Of a DNA stretch of 64,000 nucleotides, positions 39,201 through 51,200 are shown piece by piece; position 1 is the first letter of the stretch, and each line of letters begins with the position of its first letter. Under the pieces are notes generated by a model, which saw only the letters and a program-made list of their open reading frames with translations, ran no database searches and was not told the DNA's origin. Both the position numbers and the translations under genes were made by a program. The DNA comes from Owenia fusiformis (Eukaryota; Annelida; Polychaeta; Sabellida; Oweniidae). The stretch covers positions 22,079,936 to 22,143,935 of the forward strand of contig CAIIXF020000006.1 in NCBI GenBank assembly GCA_903813345.2, read 5' to 3'.

Positions 39201-42200
39201 GACATATAAATTAGGAAGATTTTCATATGAGTTTCTAATACCATAGAGCAGTTGATTGTATTTCGATTTTAGCTCACAGAAGGTACTACGTTAGTGTCAT
39301 TTAAATCTACTTAATATAATAATAGGATTATATTGATTGTGCAGACGAATGCGGTTCAATTTACCATGCAATATTTCCAAAACATGGCACATTATATTAA
39401 AGGTACAGGTGAAATTGTACCTGATCCAAATACCATAAGTTGATATCCATTTCAGTCAGTTTTGGGGAATCGTAGCAATATTTCTTTCACCAGCTTATAT
39501 GATGTAAGAGATTTCTTGAATTTTCATTTCTTCGTATTTTTCTGAAGTTTATTTTTTTTTGAGATATTCATAACTTTTTTTTAAACTCTAAATTCATTTT
39601 ATTTTTGATAATTCAGATCTTTAATTTCTCCATCCCGTCTGCCTGAAAGTCACATGGGTCCCCTGCGTCTTCCTGTCCTCTATCCAGGGAACCTCAAGTG
39701 AAACCTTTATAGAGGTTTGAGCCTGCTTGACTGCAGGTGGTCTGGAGTGAATATATTCACTGGCATGAGATACTTTATTTTAAACCCTATATTTGCCCGT
39801 ACTAAAACCCTATATTAAGACAACATAATGCCACGGTATAATAACATAATACCTGCTATAAAATAAATATATTTTAAGTTGTATTACGATTTAATAAAGT
39901 GCTGTAAAGCTTGTTGCTCTGAATGCAACTAAATCTGGCCGTTCAAAGAAAATAACACAGATATGAATGGACATGCGTGTGGAAAACTATCATTTGCGGT
40001 ATATAGATTATACATTTTTTGCAGGGCCATATGCTCAATTTTGATTGTTGTGAAATGTAAAAATAAACAGCAGTAGCATTAAAATGTTCTCTCCAATGCA
40101 ATGCACGATGGCGGGCCTTATTGAACTATGGTTTAAGACTTTGGGTGTGTAAAAACACTGAACATCACTCAAAATATTATTAATATTGACTGCTGGTTTA
40201 ATGGACTTGAAAATTCAACAACACTTTTTAAAAACAAAGAAAAATTGCCTTTTCAATTTCGCTCTCTTATCTCTTTACATACGAACACGTGCCCCACCTA
40301 TCTCAGTCGTGACCAAGCCCAACATAAAGGGCCTAGTGTAGTCCAATACGCCTTTTCCCTTCTTAAAGGGACTAGCAGAAATCCACCAACACGTGATTTC
40401 CATAAAAATCAAACATCATTTGACATGCCTTCTCTTTAATTTAAAGGCTACTTGTTTTCCCCTTAACATATATATTGTGCATATTATTTTAGAGTAATTT
40501 TCTTATTTTATAGCATTTCTAGTAACTATTTGTATATTTCATTTGTCACATGTAAACAGTAGTAATATTTTTTCCATTTGTACCTCAACAAACAACTAAT
40601 TTCATCCATTTTTATGAAATAGCTGTCAATGCTGTTAATATAGAGTTTATATATTAAGACGTACATGTAGTCCATCGAGAGTTCCTTCTGTAAACCTTAA
40701 CCAACCTAGTGTTTCATTGAGAACATTAGAAAAAAACATGAGACTATTTTCTTGGCGATATTTTAGAAACCAGTAATACATGATAATATTATAATTTGAA
40801 GTCCGTTAATTATTGGCTATTAATAAAACATTTACCCCTTTTCCTTTTCATAAAGCATGAGCCAATGAAATTGGGAGCAAGGGCGACGTTGTATCAGAGG
40901 TTGTATTTTCATATAACCCAGCCATTTTTATTAAATACAATTGTAATAATTAATCCCCATAATTATTTTCATTTCGATTTTATTAATCTTTATGTAGGCC
41001 CTGTGTCAGTTCTTAAACGTTGCATGTATTTTCTTGAAATATACTCTTTAACTCAGTGTAAACGCATTTCATCCGAAATCGCATTAGTTTTTTGTGACTA
41101 ACTGGCATTTGATGGGATGAAAAAAGGTTTAAGTTAATCTCATGGACTTCGTGTGGTGATGGTATGCATATCAGCTGGCAATATTGTAAACATTTTACAA
41201 TAGTAACTCCTTCACCGTTCATGTTTTGAAGCATGTGTATGGTTAAGAAAACATATTAAATTAAATTATAGTCTTTACATATTTATAGTAACACTAGTTA
41301 TCAAGGGTCAAACGAAAAAATATTACTTTTTTCAGGACATTATCTATTTTGGTAATGGGGTTTACTATGAATGAATAACGCTGTGGTTGATTTAATATTC
41401 AGGATATACTAGATATTATATTAATACCTTGTGAATCATACAATTAAATGTTAAAATAATTGACAAAAGGAGAAATTTGATCTATGATATATATTGGAGC
41501 ACATTGTGTTAAATTTTACATATATCGTTGAACAAATTTAGAAAATATTCCAATGTAGGAGCTGTGTATATATAACGTGAAATATTGTGTGTATAAACAT
41601 TTCTATAGAAAGGGTTATATTTGCGTGATCGTCGACCGATGGTAAATATTTAGATTATCGATACAAATACGGTGAAATTAACTTTAATCATGCTGTATGC
41701 AACCCATTGAACAATCGGTTTTAATATTTCTATAATTCATTTATGATTGAAATACTTATAATAACAGCACTACTCGACGAGATGATTTTTCTATAGAGTA
41801 CAACTTCGGGAACATATGCTATCTCTATTTTTATGTTCTTTAAATCATTTATTATAGCTCCTTTTGAACAATACAAATCTTGGAACTATTTCATGGAATG
41901 CTTTACATAGTGGTACAGACCATAAAACATGCTAAAACAAAAGCAATGAGTATTCAATGGAGCGCTTAGAGATGTTAAAATGTAAAACAAAAGACGTTAA
42001 TAGTAAAATTGAAACGAATCAATTTTTTAATGAAAAGACCTTCGTATTTGTATCATATATCAATGTTCCTACACGCCCACTTTGCTTTGTGAACATGTAA
42101 ATTACTAAATAACAATAAATAAAAAACGGAAACCTGAAACCTAATACCTTTCTACAATTCTAAGAGCTGACGACATTCATTCATATACAATTGAAAATTA

Positions 42201-42492
42201 ATCGTTTGAAATCATTTTGAATTATATAAAATTATAATCAATTAAGATGGAATTAACATGGATCTAAATGAATCATGGGGTGAACCCCATCCCTCAAATA
42301 TTGACACAAGGATCTCAATACGCTGGCCATTACAATTGTGATAAAAAATGATAAGTGCTTTTAAAATGCATGCAGTTGTACCTGATTTTCGATCATTCTG
42401 CGATGTGGGTTATGGTCTAATGTTCTTGCTTGTTCACATGACTGGATTCGTGTTCCGTCACAAGACATGCTCTGGTGAGTCTTCTCCACCAT
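8867..42492 (-). CDS. Lhx2/9: LIM-homeobox transcription factor, Lhx2/Lhx9/apterous class (5 exons, 403 aa)
   Basis: The gene model joins 42492-42382, 35270-35056, 32363-32005, 10919-10729 and 9202-8867, giving 403 residues, close to the roughly 400 of vertebrate Lhx2 and Lhx9. All junctions are GT-AG and phases agree. LIM1 spans about residues 54-106 (C54, C57, H75, C78, C81, C84, C103, D106). LIM2 spans about 116-169 (C116, C119, H138, C141, C144, C147, C166, H169). The linker holds the YNGVGAVQKGRPRKRKS motif typical of this class. The homeodomain is 247-306 with Q50 and N51 of WFQN, and helix 3 reads VWFQNARAKYRR. An intron splits it between positions 46 and 47, as in vertebrate Lhx2/9. 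The Ser-rich tail ends SLTDIFHNSLNPDAY. Family knowledge: it binds TAAT-type DNA, partners LDB/Chip through the LIM domains and patterns brain, eye and appendages. Confidence 0.96.
9826..10486. mobile_element. GC-rich inverted-repeat element in Lhx2/9 intron 4
   Basis: Terminal inverted repeats of about 26 bases, TGGCCTAGTCACATAGCCCG extending into GCCGATG. The interior is GC-rich, unlike the surrounding intron, and packed with CGGCCGG and CCGAGCTC words. There is no transposase; open frames inside are compositional. TAGT lies on both flanks, which may be a degraded target duplication. This is a non-autonomous DNA element. Confidence 0.75.
10729..10919 (-). CDS. Lhx2/9: Lhx2/9 exon 4 (homeodomain helices 1-2)
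   Basis: Acceptor TTTTCCAG, donor GTAAAG, phase 0 at its end. Encodes an acidic/Ser segment and homeodomain positions 1-46, from QKRMRTSFKHHQLRT to LTKRVLQ. Confidence 0.96.
11215..11231. promoter_or_regulatory. two E-boxes spaced 11 bp
   Basis: CACGTG at 11215-11220 and again at 11226-11231, each followed by AC, so about one helical turn apart. They sit about 300 bases upstream of the homeodomain exon. A bHLH or bHLH-Zip site pair is possible; no function is shown. Confidence 0.3.
22410..22524. mobile_element. mini-MITE (115 bp) with GGCCCGTA ends
   Basis: The left end GGCCCGTAGCCAGG and right end TTGTTACGGGCC form inverted repeats around a G-run and C-run core. The same ends occur in the element at 63476-63542. 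Confidence 0.6.
29234..29348. promoter_or_regulatory. interrupted palindrome with four ATGATT sites
   Basis: Paired blocks, from the outside inward: ATGATT with AATCAT; GGAGCTGGTTT (29241-29251) with AAACCAGCTCC (29328-29338), 11 bp perfect; CTAATCAT with ATGATTAG; ATGTCGA with TCGACAT; and a 7-base loop GAGAGTT. It lies in Lhx2/9 intron 3. The blocks are separated by unequal loops, so it is a poor microRNA precursor. It may be a symmetric cluster of homeodomain-type sites, a structured intronic RNA or a worn foldback element. Confidence 0.45.
32005..32363 (-). CDS. Lhx2/9: Lhx2/9 exon 3 (LIM2 and linker)
   Basis: Acceptor TTTCCAG, donor GTAAGA. Encodes RYGVKRCARC through the second LIM domain, a short Pro/Gly linker, the QKGRPRKRKS basic motif and a small acidic stretch, ending in phase 1. 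The vertebrate alanine-rich linker insert is absent. Confidence 0.95.
32364..35055 (-). other. Lhx2/9: Lhx2/9 intron 2
   Basis: 2.7 kb of AT-rich unique sequence between the two LIM exons; no repeat or exon recognised. Confidence 0.5.
35056..35270 (-). CDS. Lhx2/9: Lhx2/9 exon 2 (LIM1)
   Basis: Acceptor CATTTTAG, donor GTAAGT. Begins TIPMISDDNA and carries the complete first LIM domain up to CKEDYYR, ending in phase 2. Confidence 0.95.
35271..42381 (-). other. Lhx2/9: Lhx2/9 intron 1
   Basis: 7.1 kb, largely unique. The segment 36900-37250 is less AT-biased and contains CCAAT (in GGCCAATCAT), CACGTG and AGGTCA-like words, so it is a candidate enhancer. The rest shows nothing recognisable. 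Confidence 0.45.
42382..42492 (-). CDS. Lhx2/9: Lhx2/9 exon 1 (start codon)
   Basis: ATG at 42492-42490, 37 codons beginning MVEKTHQSMS, ending ENQ before a GTACAA donor, phase 0. It is the only in-frame ATG after an upstream TAG, and it joins exon 2 in frame. The N-terminus is variable in this family, so the call rests on position, phase and splice signal. Confidence 0.8.
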
Positions 42493-44820
42493 TCTATAGA
42501 TCAAATCGGCTCCACTAGCTGGGGTCCAAGCCTATATCCTAACAATTGTATTACACGTTCTTCAAGTTAGCGCATCATTTAGGCAATTGATTATCCAATG
42601 TTGAGAGGAGAAAGTTTATTGTAGGCAGCTAGTCCTTTAAGTGTTTCCTATGTATCTTTCTTAGCAAACTTCCGTTTGTTTCCAAAGATAAGAGTTTCTT
42701 GTTTATAACCATAAAGTGCTTCTCATAAGTAAATGTCCACGCTTTGAGTGATCGTGTGTTTGGGTACGTTGTGCACACAACTCAACGGGTACAGTAGCAG
42801 TGTTCCGTATGCTGTTTCTGCAACTATTAACTTATTCTTATCTTAACGAACTGTCGTTAACGAAGATCTGAGAAACTAGTTATTGCAAGTTTATGTAGTG
42901 TAGTGTAGCTTTTGGTTCTGCTAGAAATTCTGAATCAAGTGTAAATGTGTCAATGGTTTAAGAGTTCCTCGTTTTGCAAGTGTCAATCAGACTCCAGTGC
43001 TTTGCTTCTGTGCCATACCTCCTCTAAACAAATTTCTCAATAAGATTTAAGGCTTATCACCCGCAGTTCTCCCCTTTAAAGGGTTGTTTAGCACTAGGTT
43101 CAGTGGCTGGCTAACACTGCGTAAACTTTCATTGAGTCTTGATGGAGTGTCCCCGGTGTGACATCACTATGTGGCCGCTGGACCAATGATTCCCCTCTGT
43201 GATGTATTTGAAAGATTTTAATACAAAAAACACGGGTGAATGCGTCCTTATATCGAGAAATCAACAAGACTAATATGAAAGGCGGAGTCTTAAGTGTAAT
43301 CCATATGCGGTTTACAGAAGTACAATCCAAGCAGTTAAGATCGATTTTCATGTAGGAAGTTCCTCCCGTGAATAGATTTGCGGAACATGTCAGTGTAGAC
43401 GATGTGATTGGTCCACCCTAAGAAGGTTTATTCATCACGGAGAAAATGCGGATGATATTTGTAAATATTTGTTACTAGTCAAATGAAATGTGAGCATTTG
43501 TATCTTCTATAAACTACTGTCTGACATCTCTTATTGTAGATCCAATCGTGGCTCATCGGGATAATAACGCCTGCTATAGAATATACGGGCTTGGTTTGTA
43601 GACCACGATGAGAATATCTGCTATTACACTGAGTGTCTGATGACTGATGCGTGAGCCATTCCTTGCATCAAGAAAAGGTGCGTTTTGTTACCTTAAATTG
43701 AATATCCATCATATGTATGTCACTTGAGATAGCAATCAATAGATACTCATTGTTTTTTGTAGTTTCTTATCATGGCCTTTTGTACCGTTTTGCGCCGCTT
43801 TCTTATTATGCATTTTTGAACTCCTATAAATACCATTTTCCATAATCTGATTTTGCTCGAGTTTCATCGACTGCATTTGCCACTTATCTCTAGATCTAGA
43901 TACAATGTAGATCGCCGCAATATTTTCCTTTGGAATTAGTTTTTTGCAATATATTTGGTCTTGATATGATTTGGTCTCTTTGCAAAATTACTTTGCTGTA
44001 TATGGACATTTGGTCTCCAAGACCTTCCGTGAAATAGATATGTGTCGGCTTTAACAGGGTATAACACACTCTTTGAATATCATCGGAAAGAATTTGAGTA
44101 AAATAAATTTCATCGAACTCATCACTAGAGTCATTTTCTGATCAAACTTAACAAGGCGGCGATACTTATTGATACTTATATATTTCTATAGACTGATAGA
44201 ATCCTACCCATGTTTAAAACTGTCCGAGTCAATTTCTCGCATTTTACTTGATATAGAATTACAAAAAAATATTTTGAAATATTTCCATACAATTTAGTAT
44301 GATGATCATCAGCATGTCCACGTTTTCTAAATTTTCATCGAATTCCTCTTGTTTAGCTCCTACTTCTCGGAGAGAAACATGACCGAGTATCCTTTCGGTC
44401 ATGGGTTAAGTGTGAAAGAATAGTGTATAAAAGAGTATCAGATTACAATCCCTCAGTGTTTAACTACATAAACTTTACAATAGAAAAATACAATATTGAT
44501 GTTTTACATAAAAGTGAACATGTTTCAAAGTGAACCCATCCATAAATCGTCAACAAGCCTCGCTTTAACAAACTTGCCATAAAACGTGGAGAAATAAGCG
44601 AGAAAATGGCATGAGTTAAAGTGTCCACTGGAGAGCCGGGTAGAAAATAAAACCGGGTAGTACATTTTTATTTTGGAAACAAAAAAGTCAAATGTTGATA
44701 ACAATTAAATTCTTTTCAAAGAGACACCAGAATTGATATAATGCCCCAAGAAGCATAACAAGTTAAAGGTTTTATCGATTCCAAATGGGGCATCACCTTG
44801 AACCATCTGAGATTTTTGTC
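42493..44820 (-). other. Lhx2/9: upstream flank of Lhx2/9
   Basis: It should contain the 5' UTR and promoter. No strong core promoter stands out. A short stem-loop with CATGACCG/CGGTCATG arms lies at 44378-44402. No other gene seen. Confidence 0.35.
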
Positions 44821-44829
44821 AAGTATATA

Positions 44830-45700
44830 TATAAACTGAATAATGTTACATTGATTACTAACCTTGAATACAACAGTGAATCAGTGCAACATTGAGTAAT
44901 ATAATATTGGATGAATGCAGCTTTGAGTGAGTTAATGTTACATCTGACAAATGGAACCTTGACTAGTGATTAATAATGTCCCCACCAAAAATGGTTCGGT
45001 GGTTGATGTCCGACTTTCAGCGTCACAAATGGCAGGTGGTTACATTTTGACATTAAGAAATAGTAACGTATATAGTACTTTACTGGATCCAGCGATGAGC
45101 GAGTAAATGTAATAATGAATAAGTGAAACTTTGAGTTTTTGTAACATGCATTACAAACATTGAATACACATCAACTTGAGTGATCGTAATATTGAATGAG
45201 TACAACGAAAGGATATAACCTTAAGCGAGTAAAAATATTGTATAGAATAATTCTTGAGTAAATGCAATATGTATTGACAACATTAACCGCATCTTTGAGT
45301 AATTGGTACATTTAATGTACAGTTGAAACATGAAGTAATTATAACATTGAATAAAAGTAACCTCCAGTACTTTGAATAATTGTAACTTGAATTGAGAACC
45401 TCGAGGGCATGAAAAATTGCGTAACTGAATAAATGCAGCCTCGAGGAATAATATTATGTGCAAAATCAATCTTGAGTAATTGTAAATTCAGCGAACAATG
45501 ATTGAGTCTATAGCATCGCATGGACACAACAAATGCAAAATTGAGTCGAATGAAACAATGAAAAGATGTAACATAATAAAAGCAACAACGAATTGATCCA
45601 ACATTGAGTGAATGCAATAGCAGATGTAACGCTTGACGAATACTGAACTGGATTTAACATTGGGTGTTACGCCTGAATAATTTTGATCAATGTTTAGCAT
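44830..45700. repeat. degenerate short tandem repeat tract (about 870 bp)
   Basis: Words of the form ATTGAGTAAATG(C/T)AAC and TTGAATAATTGTAAC recur many times at variable spacing of about 15-35 bases. The tract is satellite-like but strongly diverged. Minus-strand open frames inside it arise from this composition. Confidence 0.6.
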
Positions 45701-47620
45701 AAAAGTAAGATTTCTTGTATGTTAACACAATCAATCATTTGACCATTTCTTAATAAGCCATATCAATTCAAAAGTTCAATTTCCACAAATCTGTTCGTGG
45801 CATTTTGATTGTCGTATAATTAGCAATATTCTTGTCATGACAAAAAGACTAAAACTAAATTCACTGTTGCGTGTTTAGAATATGATTTGTACAAAAACTC
45901 GAAATAGCTTTTGAACGTGTAAAATGTTCTTTCCTGCAAAAATAATGACTAGCAAATACTGAAAACATATTCAACAGATATTTTCTAAAAACGATGCAAC
46001 CGTATTTCAAATAAAATATGTGTTAAACATTCCGTGGATAAAATATACACCCTTCAACAAGGCGTCCAACAAAATCGCCAGGAGGGACAAAGCTGTGTAA
46101 ATATCTATGGGAAGCTTGCTATGTACGTATAAGATACTATAACACTTGTCTAAACGTGACTCCATAGCCTCTGTGCCACTCTATACCGTGCAATACCTGC
46201 CGCCCCAGATACAATGCTTTCAAGGTGCAAAACACAAACAATCAGGCAAACGTGTTGAAAATCTGTTTAATGTTCGCCTTACCTGAATATTTATACCAAA
46301 CAATATATAGCGTAACAGTTAGTATTTCTAGTAAGAGACAGCGGTGTACTTAATCGAGCAAGCCACGACCATACAGACACACAATTCATCAGTTTGTCTA
46401 TCTGTTCTACCTGGAGATAATAAAGTTCGCCATTTCCATACAAAGGGACAAGCTGCTAGAAATCCAGAACCAAAGTCATTTATTAATTTATCCATGAACA
46501 TCCATGCATTATATATCAGAAGTAAATCGGAAATAGATACTAATCAACAAGTCAGATCGAAAGTCAGAAACAACTTTGTCTAAGATAAAAACCTTTTTTA
46601 TGATGTGAAAGAATGAGCGGCATTCATTGACAACGGGAAGAGAAACACATTTTATTTTGCCATGCCTGGAACAGACTGGATACTATTTTCTCTAAACCGC
46701 TCCAAGTGGAGGTGTATTTTACGGAAAACCGCGGTGGGTAAAGTTAAAACAACAACATGAGATCGGCCTGTGTATTCTACAAACGTTCACAATGTTTACG
46801 GGCCATATTTAAAAAATATTCGAGCAACGTTGGTGTCCCGACTATTGCCCGTGTCTGTTTCACACTCCCCGTTGTTTTCTCTTGCATTGAGCAACAGTGA
46901 TCTCCTGAATCACTCAAAATAGCAGACGACAATGGAAAAACAGGCAATTAATTTAACAGAATATATGAACGACATGGGTAAGAAGATTATAATCAGTAAA
47001 ATTAAACAAATATTTAAGAAGGAACCGAACTTTCTAATTGATATTTACTGAAAGGGATTTTAGTTCCATGGTGTAGATTTCAAAATGGAGAAACGGAAAA
47101 AGTTTGGAGGGATCAGAGTCTGTTTACTTTTCTCAAAGCATGAAATGATTCGGTACAATGGTGAGAGCGTGAAATAAAAACGGCATTGGTTTGGATTCGA
47201 GGTATCACTTATAAAGAGAGAGTGTCTGTGAATCACCGAGGCATATGCCAACATGAACAAAACATTACCAGAATTCATATACTACAAAGTCAATGAAACT
47301 GGAAAAACAAGCCAGCAGATCAAAACATACATGTTAAATTCATTCTACGTTCATCGTTGTGAAGACGAACAGGTAGTTCCAACAGTCAAAATCTCAAACC
47401 TGTATTTTAGAAAAACTATAATTAAAAAAACACACATTAATATACATACTGGAATGCGTTGTGAGAAGTGGCAAATAATATTTTTATTACTCTATAATCA
47501 AAGTTTGTTTGGATTTATTTGTTTGTTTGTTTGTTTTCTTGTTTGTTCACGAGAACGTAATTAAATAAGAGAAGGACGTACTAGCCTACGAATGGAATTG
47601 CCGTTCTCCGAATCGTCTGT
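45701..47620. other. intergenic DNA, nothing recognised
   Basis: AT-rich sequence with a short run of TTTG repeats near 47515-47535; no supported exon. Confidence 0.35.
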
Positions 47621-47627
47621 AAACCTC

Positions 47628-49751
47628 CTATCACACCAAACTATAGTTCTTACCCGTTCTTGCCAGTCCTACGAAAACGTCGTAAAACGGGCTCAATCTG
47701 GCTGTGGTCGGGAAATATGTCTAAAATAATTAGCTACTTCGTTCATAAACAGTCTTCAATACGTCCATCTCATTCGCAGTTCGTTCAGGTCGCACCACGT
47801 CGGTGTACAACGTCGTATAACGCGTCCCTTAGTCTAGAGGGTCATCATGATCTGATTACAGAACGGTATGGTCGCCATCGAATTTTGAATCGATTCAAAA
47901 TTCTAAATCACATTCCCCGTCCGGGAAAGTCCATGAAGTTCGTAAACAGACCGTAGAACGTTGTAGCTACGTTCATTCAGTTCGCACACAGTTTAAAACC
48001 GAACGCAATGACAACTGGTTCTCGTGTGATAGCTATTGTGAACATGCTCAATAGTGGTCGTCACGTTTTACAATTAGAACGAGTGACAACGTACTAACGA
48101 CGAGCTCGACGTACTACGAACGGAACCGTCGTACTTCAATCCTACTTAGGACGTTTTTACAACGAGTTGAACTGTCCGAGGACGTATTGAAAACGAGGTA
48201 GAACTAATTGCAAACGGGTTTAAACTGATTAAGAACGAAGACTGCTTATGAACGAGTTAGCAAAAACAATAGCTATCACACCAAACAAGTTGCCACTGCG
48301 TTCTTCAAAAGTGGTTTTAAACTGTGCATGAACGGAATGAACGTAGCTGCAACTTTCTAAGGTCTATTTACGAACTTCATGAACGTTCTCAGACGGAAAG
48401 GTGATTTTAGATGGCGACGTCCATACCGTTCTGTAATCAAATCACGTGACAACGTACTTCAAACGAGATGACCTACTAGACCAGGAACGTAATTGCCATA
48501 CTTCATCCCTACTAGGGACGCGTTATACAACGTTGTACAATCGGATAACAATTGTAGTACGTGTGCACACCGACATTGTGCGACGTGAACGAACTGCGAA
48601 TGAGATGGACGTATTGAAGACTGTTTATAAACGAAGTTGCTAATCATTTGAGACATATTCCCGACCACAGCCATATTTAACCAGTCTTTACGACTTTTTG
48701 GGACTGGAAAGAACGGTCGAGAAATAGTTTGTTGTGGTATGGGGGGTAAGGCTTCACGGATGTGCCCAGACAGGGAAGGCGCTTCAGAATTCGAAATTTT
48801 AGCCTTTTCAAAGTTTTGATGGCGTCCGTTTCCCGTTGTAGCTCGTTCATACTATTCACAGACAAACTCGACCGAAATACGTCCGTATTCAGTTGTTATT
48901 TCCGTGCTCGTACGTTCATAGTTTTGAAGGACCTGACAACATAACTTAACCCCCCTATCACACCAAACTAGTTCTTACCCGTTCTTGCCAGTCCTACGAA
49001 AACGTCGTCAAACGGGCTCAATCTGGCTGTGGTCGGGAAATATGTCTGAAATAATTAGCTTCTTCGTTCTTAAACAGTCTTCAATACGTCCATCTCGTTC
49101 ACAGTTCGTTCGGGTCGCACCACGTCGGAGTGCAACGTGGTAGAACGCGTCCCTTAGTCTAGAAGGTCAACATGACCTGATTACAGAACGGTATGGTCGT
49201 CATCGAATTTTGAATCGATTCAAAATTCTAAAATCACATTCCCGTCTGAGAACGTTCATAAAGTTCGTAAATAGACCTTAGAAAGTTGCAGCTACGTTCA
49301 TTCCGTTCGCACACAGTTTAAGACCAGTTTTGAAGAACGCAGTGGCAACTTGTTTGGTGTGATAGCTATATTTTGCTAACTCGTTCATAAGCAGTGTTAA
49401 ATACGTTCTTAATCAGTTTAAACCCGTTTGCAATTAATTCTACCTCGTTCTCAACACGTCCGCACACAGTTCAACTCGTTGTTAAAACGTCCCTAGTAGG
49501 ATTGAAGTACGACGGTTCCGTTCGTAGTACGTCCAGCTCGTCGCTAGTACGTTGTCACTCGTTCTAATTGTAGAACGTGACGACCACGAGAACATTTTGA
49601 GCATTGTCTAAGTTCTAGAGGACCTACCCGTTCGAGTACGTTCGATGAAGTTTGTAAATAGATCCCAAACGGTTCTTAGTAGGTCCAGTCCGTCCGTATA
49701 CAGTTGAAGCCCGTTTTCGAGAACGCAGTGAGAACTAGTTTGGTGTGATAG
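47628..49751. mobile_element. nest of foldback/MITE elements forming a giant inverted repeat
   Basis: Three copies of one element of about 405-470 bp are present with ends CTATCACACCAAAC and GTTTGGTGTGATAG: forward at 47628-48032, inverted at 48273-48741 and forward at 48955-49365. A second segment at 48033-48272 returns inverted at about 49366-49610, and another element-like end closes at 49751. As a result, about 48033-48690 and 48985-49610 are long inverted arms, with the 125 bp around 48273-48395 and 49240-49365 nearly identical. Many CGTT/AACG subterminal words occur. No transposase frame is present. Confidence 0.8.
47880..47903. repeat. perfect 24-bp palindrome in element copy 1
   Basis: Arms GAATTTTGAATC and its exact reverse complement, with no spacer. 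The same palindrome is at 49205-49228 in copy 3. Confidence 0.85.
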
Positions 49752-50689
49752 TAGGGTTACAAGTTTACAAACGTTTTAGGAAGTTCTCATTAAGAGCTAT
49801 TAAGACGTTTCACCCAGTCTTTTACACACTTGGTCTTTGCTGCGTTCATACCGACGGGCGCCGAGTGAACGAAGATGCCAGATCACTAATGTTTTACCAT
49901 ATTTTAGGACTGTATATTTGGACGGTTTGAGAACTAGTTTGGTGAGACTGGAGTATAGTGTAGTTTGGTCATGTGGCTAGTTTTCATATCCACATCAAGA
50001 TAATGCAAAATTTGGGAAATATGTGTTTTAGAGATCAGGAATGTATTTCATTCTACAAGTACCTTCCCTTATAATCACTCGAGACTTATTCTTAATCATG
50101 TGGAAAATAAAAGAACCTTCTGCAATGAATCGTGAGAATAGCGCATAAAGTGTATGATTTCGATCCACTGGACAGGAATTGCAAAAGTTGTGTTTCTCAA
50201 TATGTAAGATGCTTTTATGTGAATCTAGAAGATATTCCGCGTGCAGTTGGCATGGTAACAATATCCTCTCATCTTGGGAATAGAGCAATTGGCTTCGTTA
50301 TCAGTTGTCATTGTGTTCGGTCAAGTTGTGCGCACTACACATACTGTATGTTGTCACTCAGTTTTGTCATGCTTAGTTCACATATTTTCTCCCCAATCGC
50401 TCAGCATACCTGATCTAATTTCTAATTGCTTTCATTGCAGCATTTTGCTACATGAAGAGGACTTAGGCCAGAAAAATATTATTTTCTTCTTATCACTTGA
50501 AGTCTTATACCTGCAATACAGGAAGACACTAGCTACAGTCTTCATTCAATTCATTCATGTTTCTTAAAAGAGTATTATTCTTCCATGCAGTAACGGCATT
50601 CACGATGAGCACTTTAGGCCAAGAAAAATCGTTTCTTAACGGCGTGAATTGCAACTCTTAACTTCTCTTAAAAATATGGTCGCATGGCA

Positions 50690-51200
50690 TTTAAGTTGTA
50701 ATGTAAATGGTATTATTGAGTCTGTCAAATGGTCTTGTATTGTAATGTACGTGTTATTATCATATTGTCATATGTTATTGGTATTGCAATACACCGGGTA
50801 TTTATCATGTGACGTGATATTGGTATTGCAATGTACGTGGTATTTAGTCATATGGTAAATGGTATTGTAATACACTAGTTATTATTGTGACGTGGTATTG
50901 GTATTGTTATGTACGTGATATTAACTGAGACTCGCGGTATTGGTATTGTAATGTGCGTGGTATTAAGTCATATGGTACTGCAATGTACGTGATATTAACT
51001 GAGACTCGCGGTATTGGTATTGTAACGTGCGTGGTATTAAGTCATATGGTACTGCAATCTACGTGATATTAACTGAGACTCGCGGTATCGGTATTGTAAT
51101 GTGCGTGGAATGGTGCTGCAATGTACGCGGTATTAATTAAGTCATATGGTATTGATATTGTAATTTACATTGTATTAATGAAGTCATATGGTATTGTAAT
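50690..51200. repeat. minisatellite
   Basis: Units built from GGTATTG(T/C)AAT(G)TACGTG-like blocks of about 20-25 bases, with a higher-order unit of about 70-76 bases (…TATTAACTGAGACTCGCGG…) repeated about three times at 50920-51110. Confidence 0.8.

Noticed and set aside
45221-45700. Three overlapping minus-strand open frames
   Set aside because: They lie within the degenerate tandem tract and reflect its repeated words.
47660-48944. Open frames in the foldback nest
   Set aside because: Each frame is repeated or inverted with the element copies and lacks domain features.
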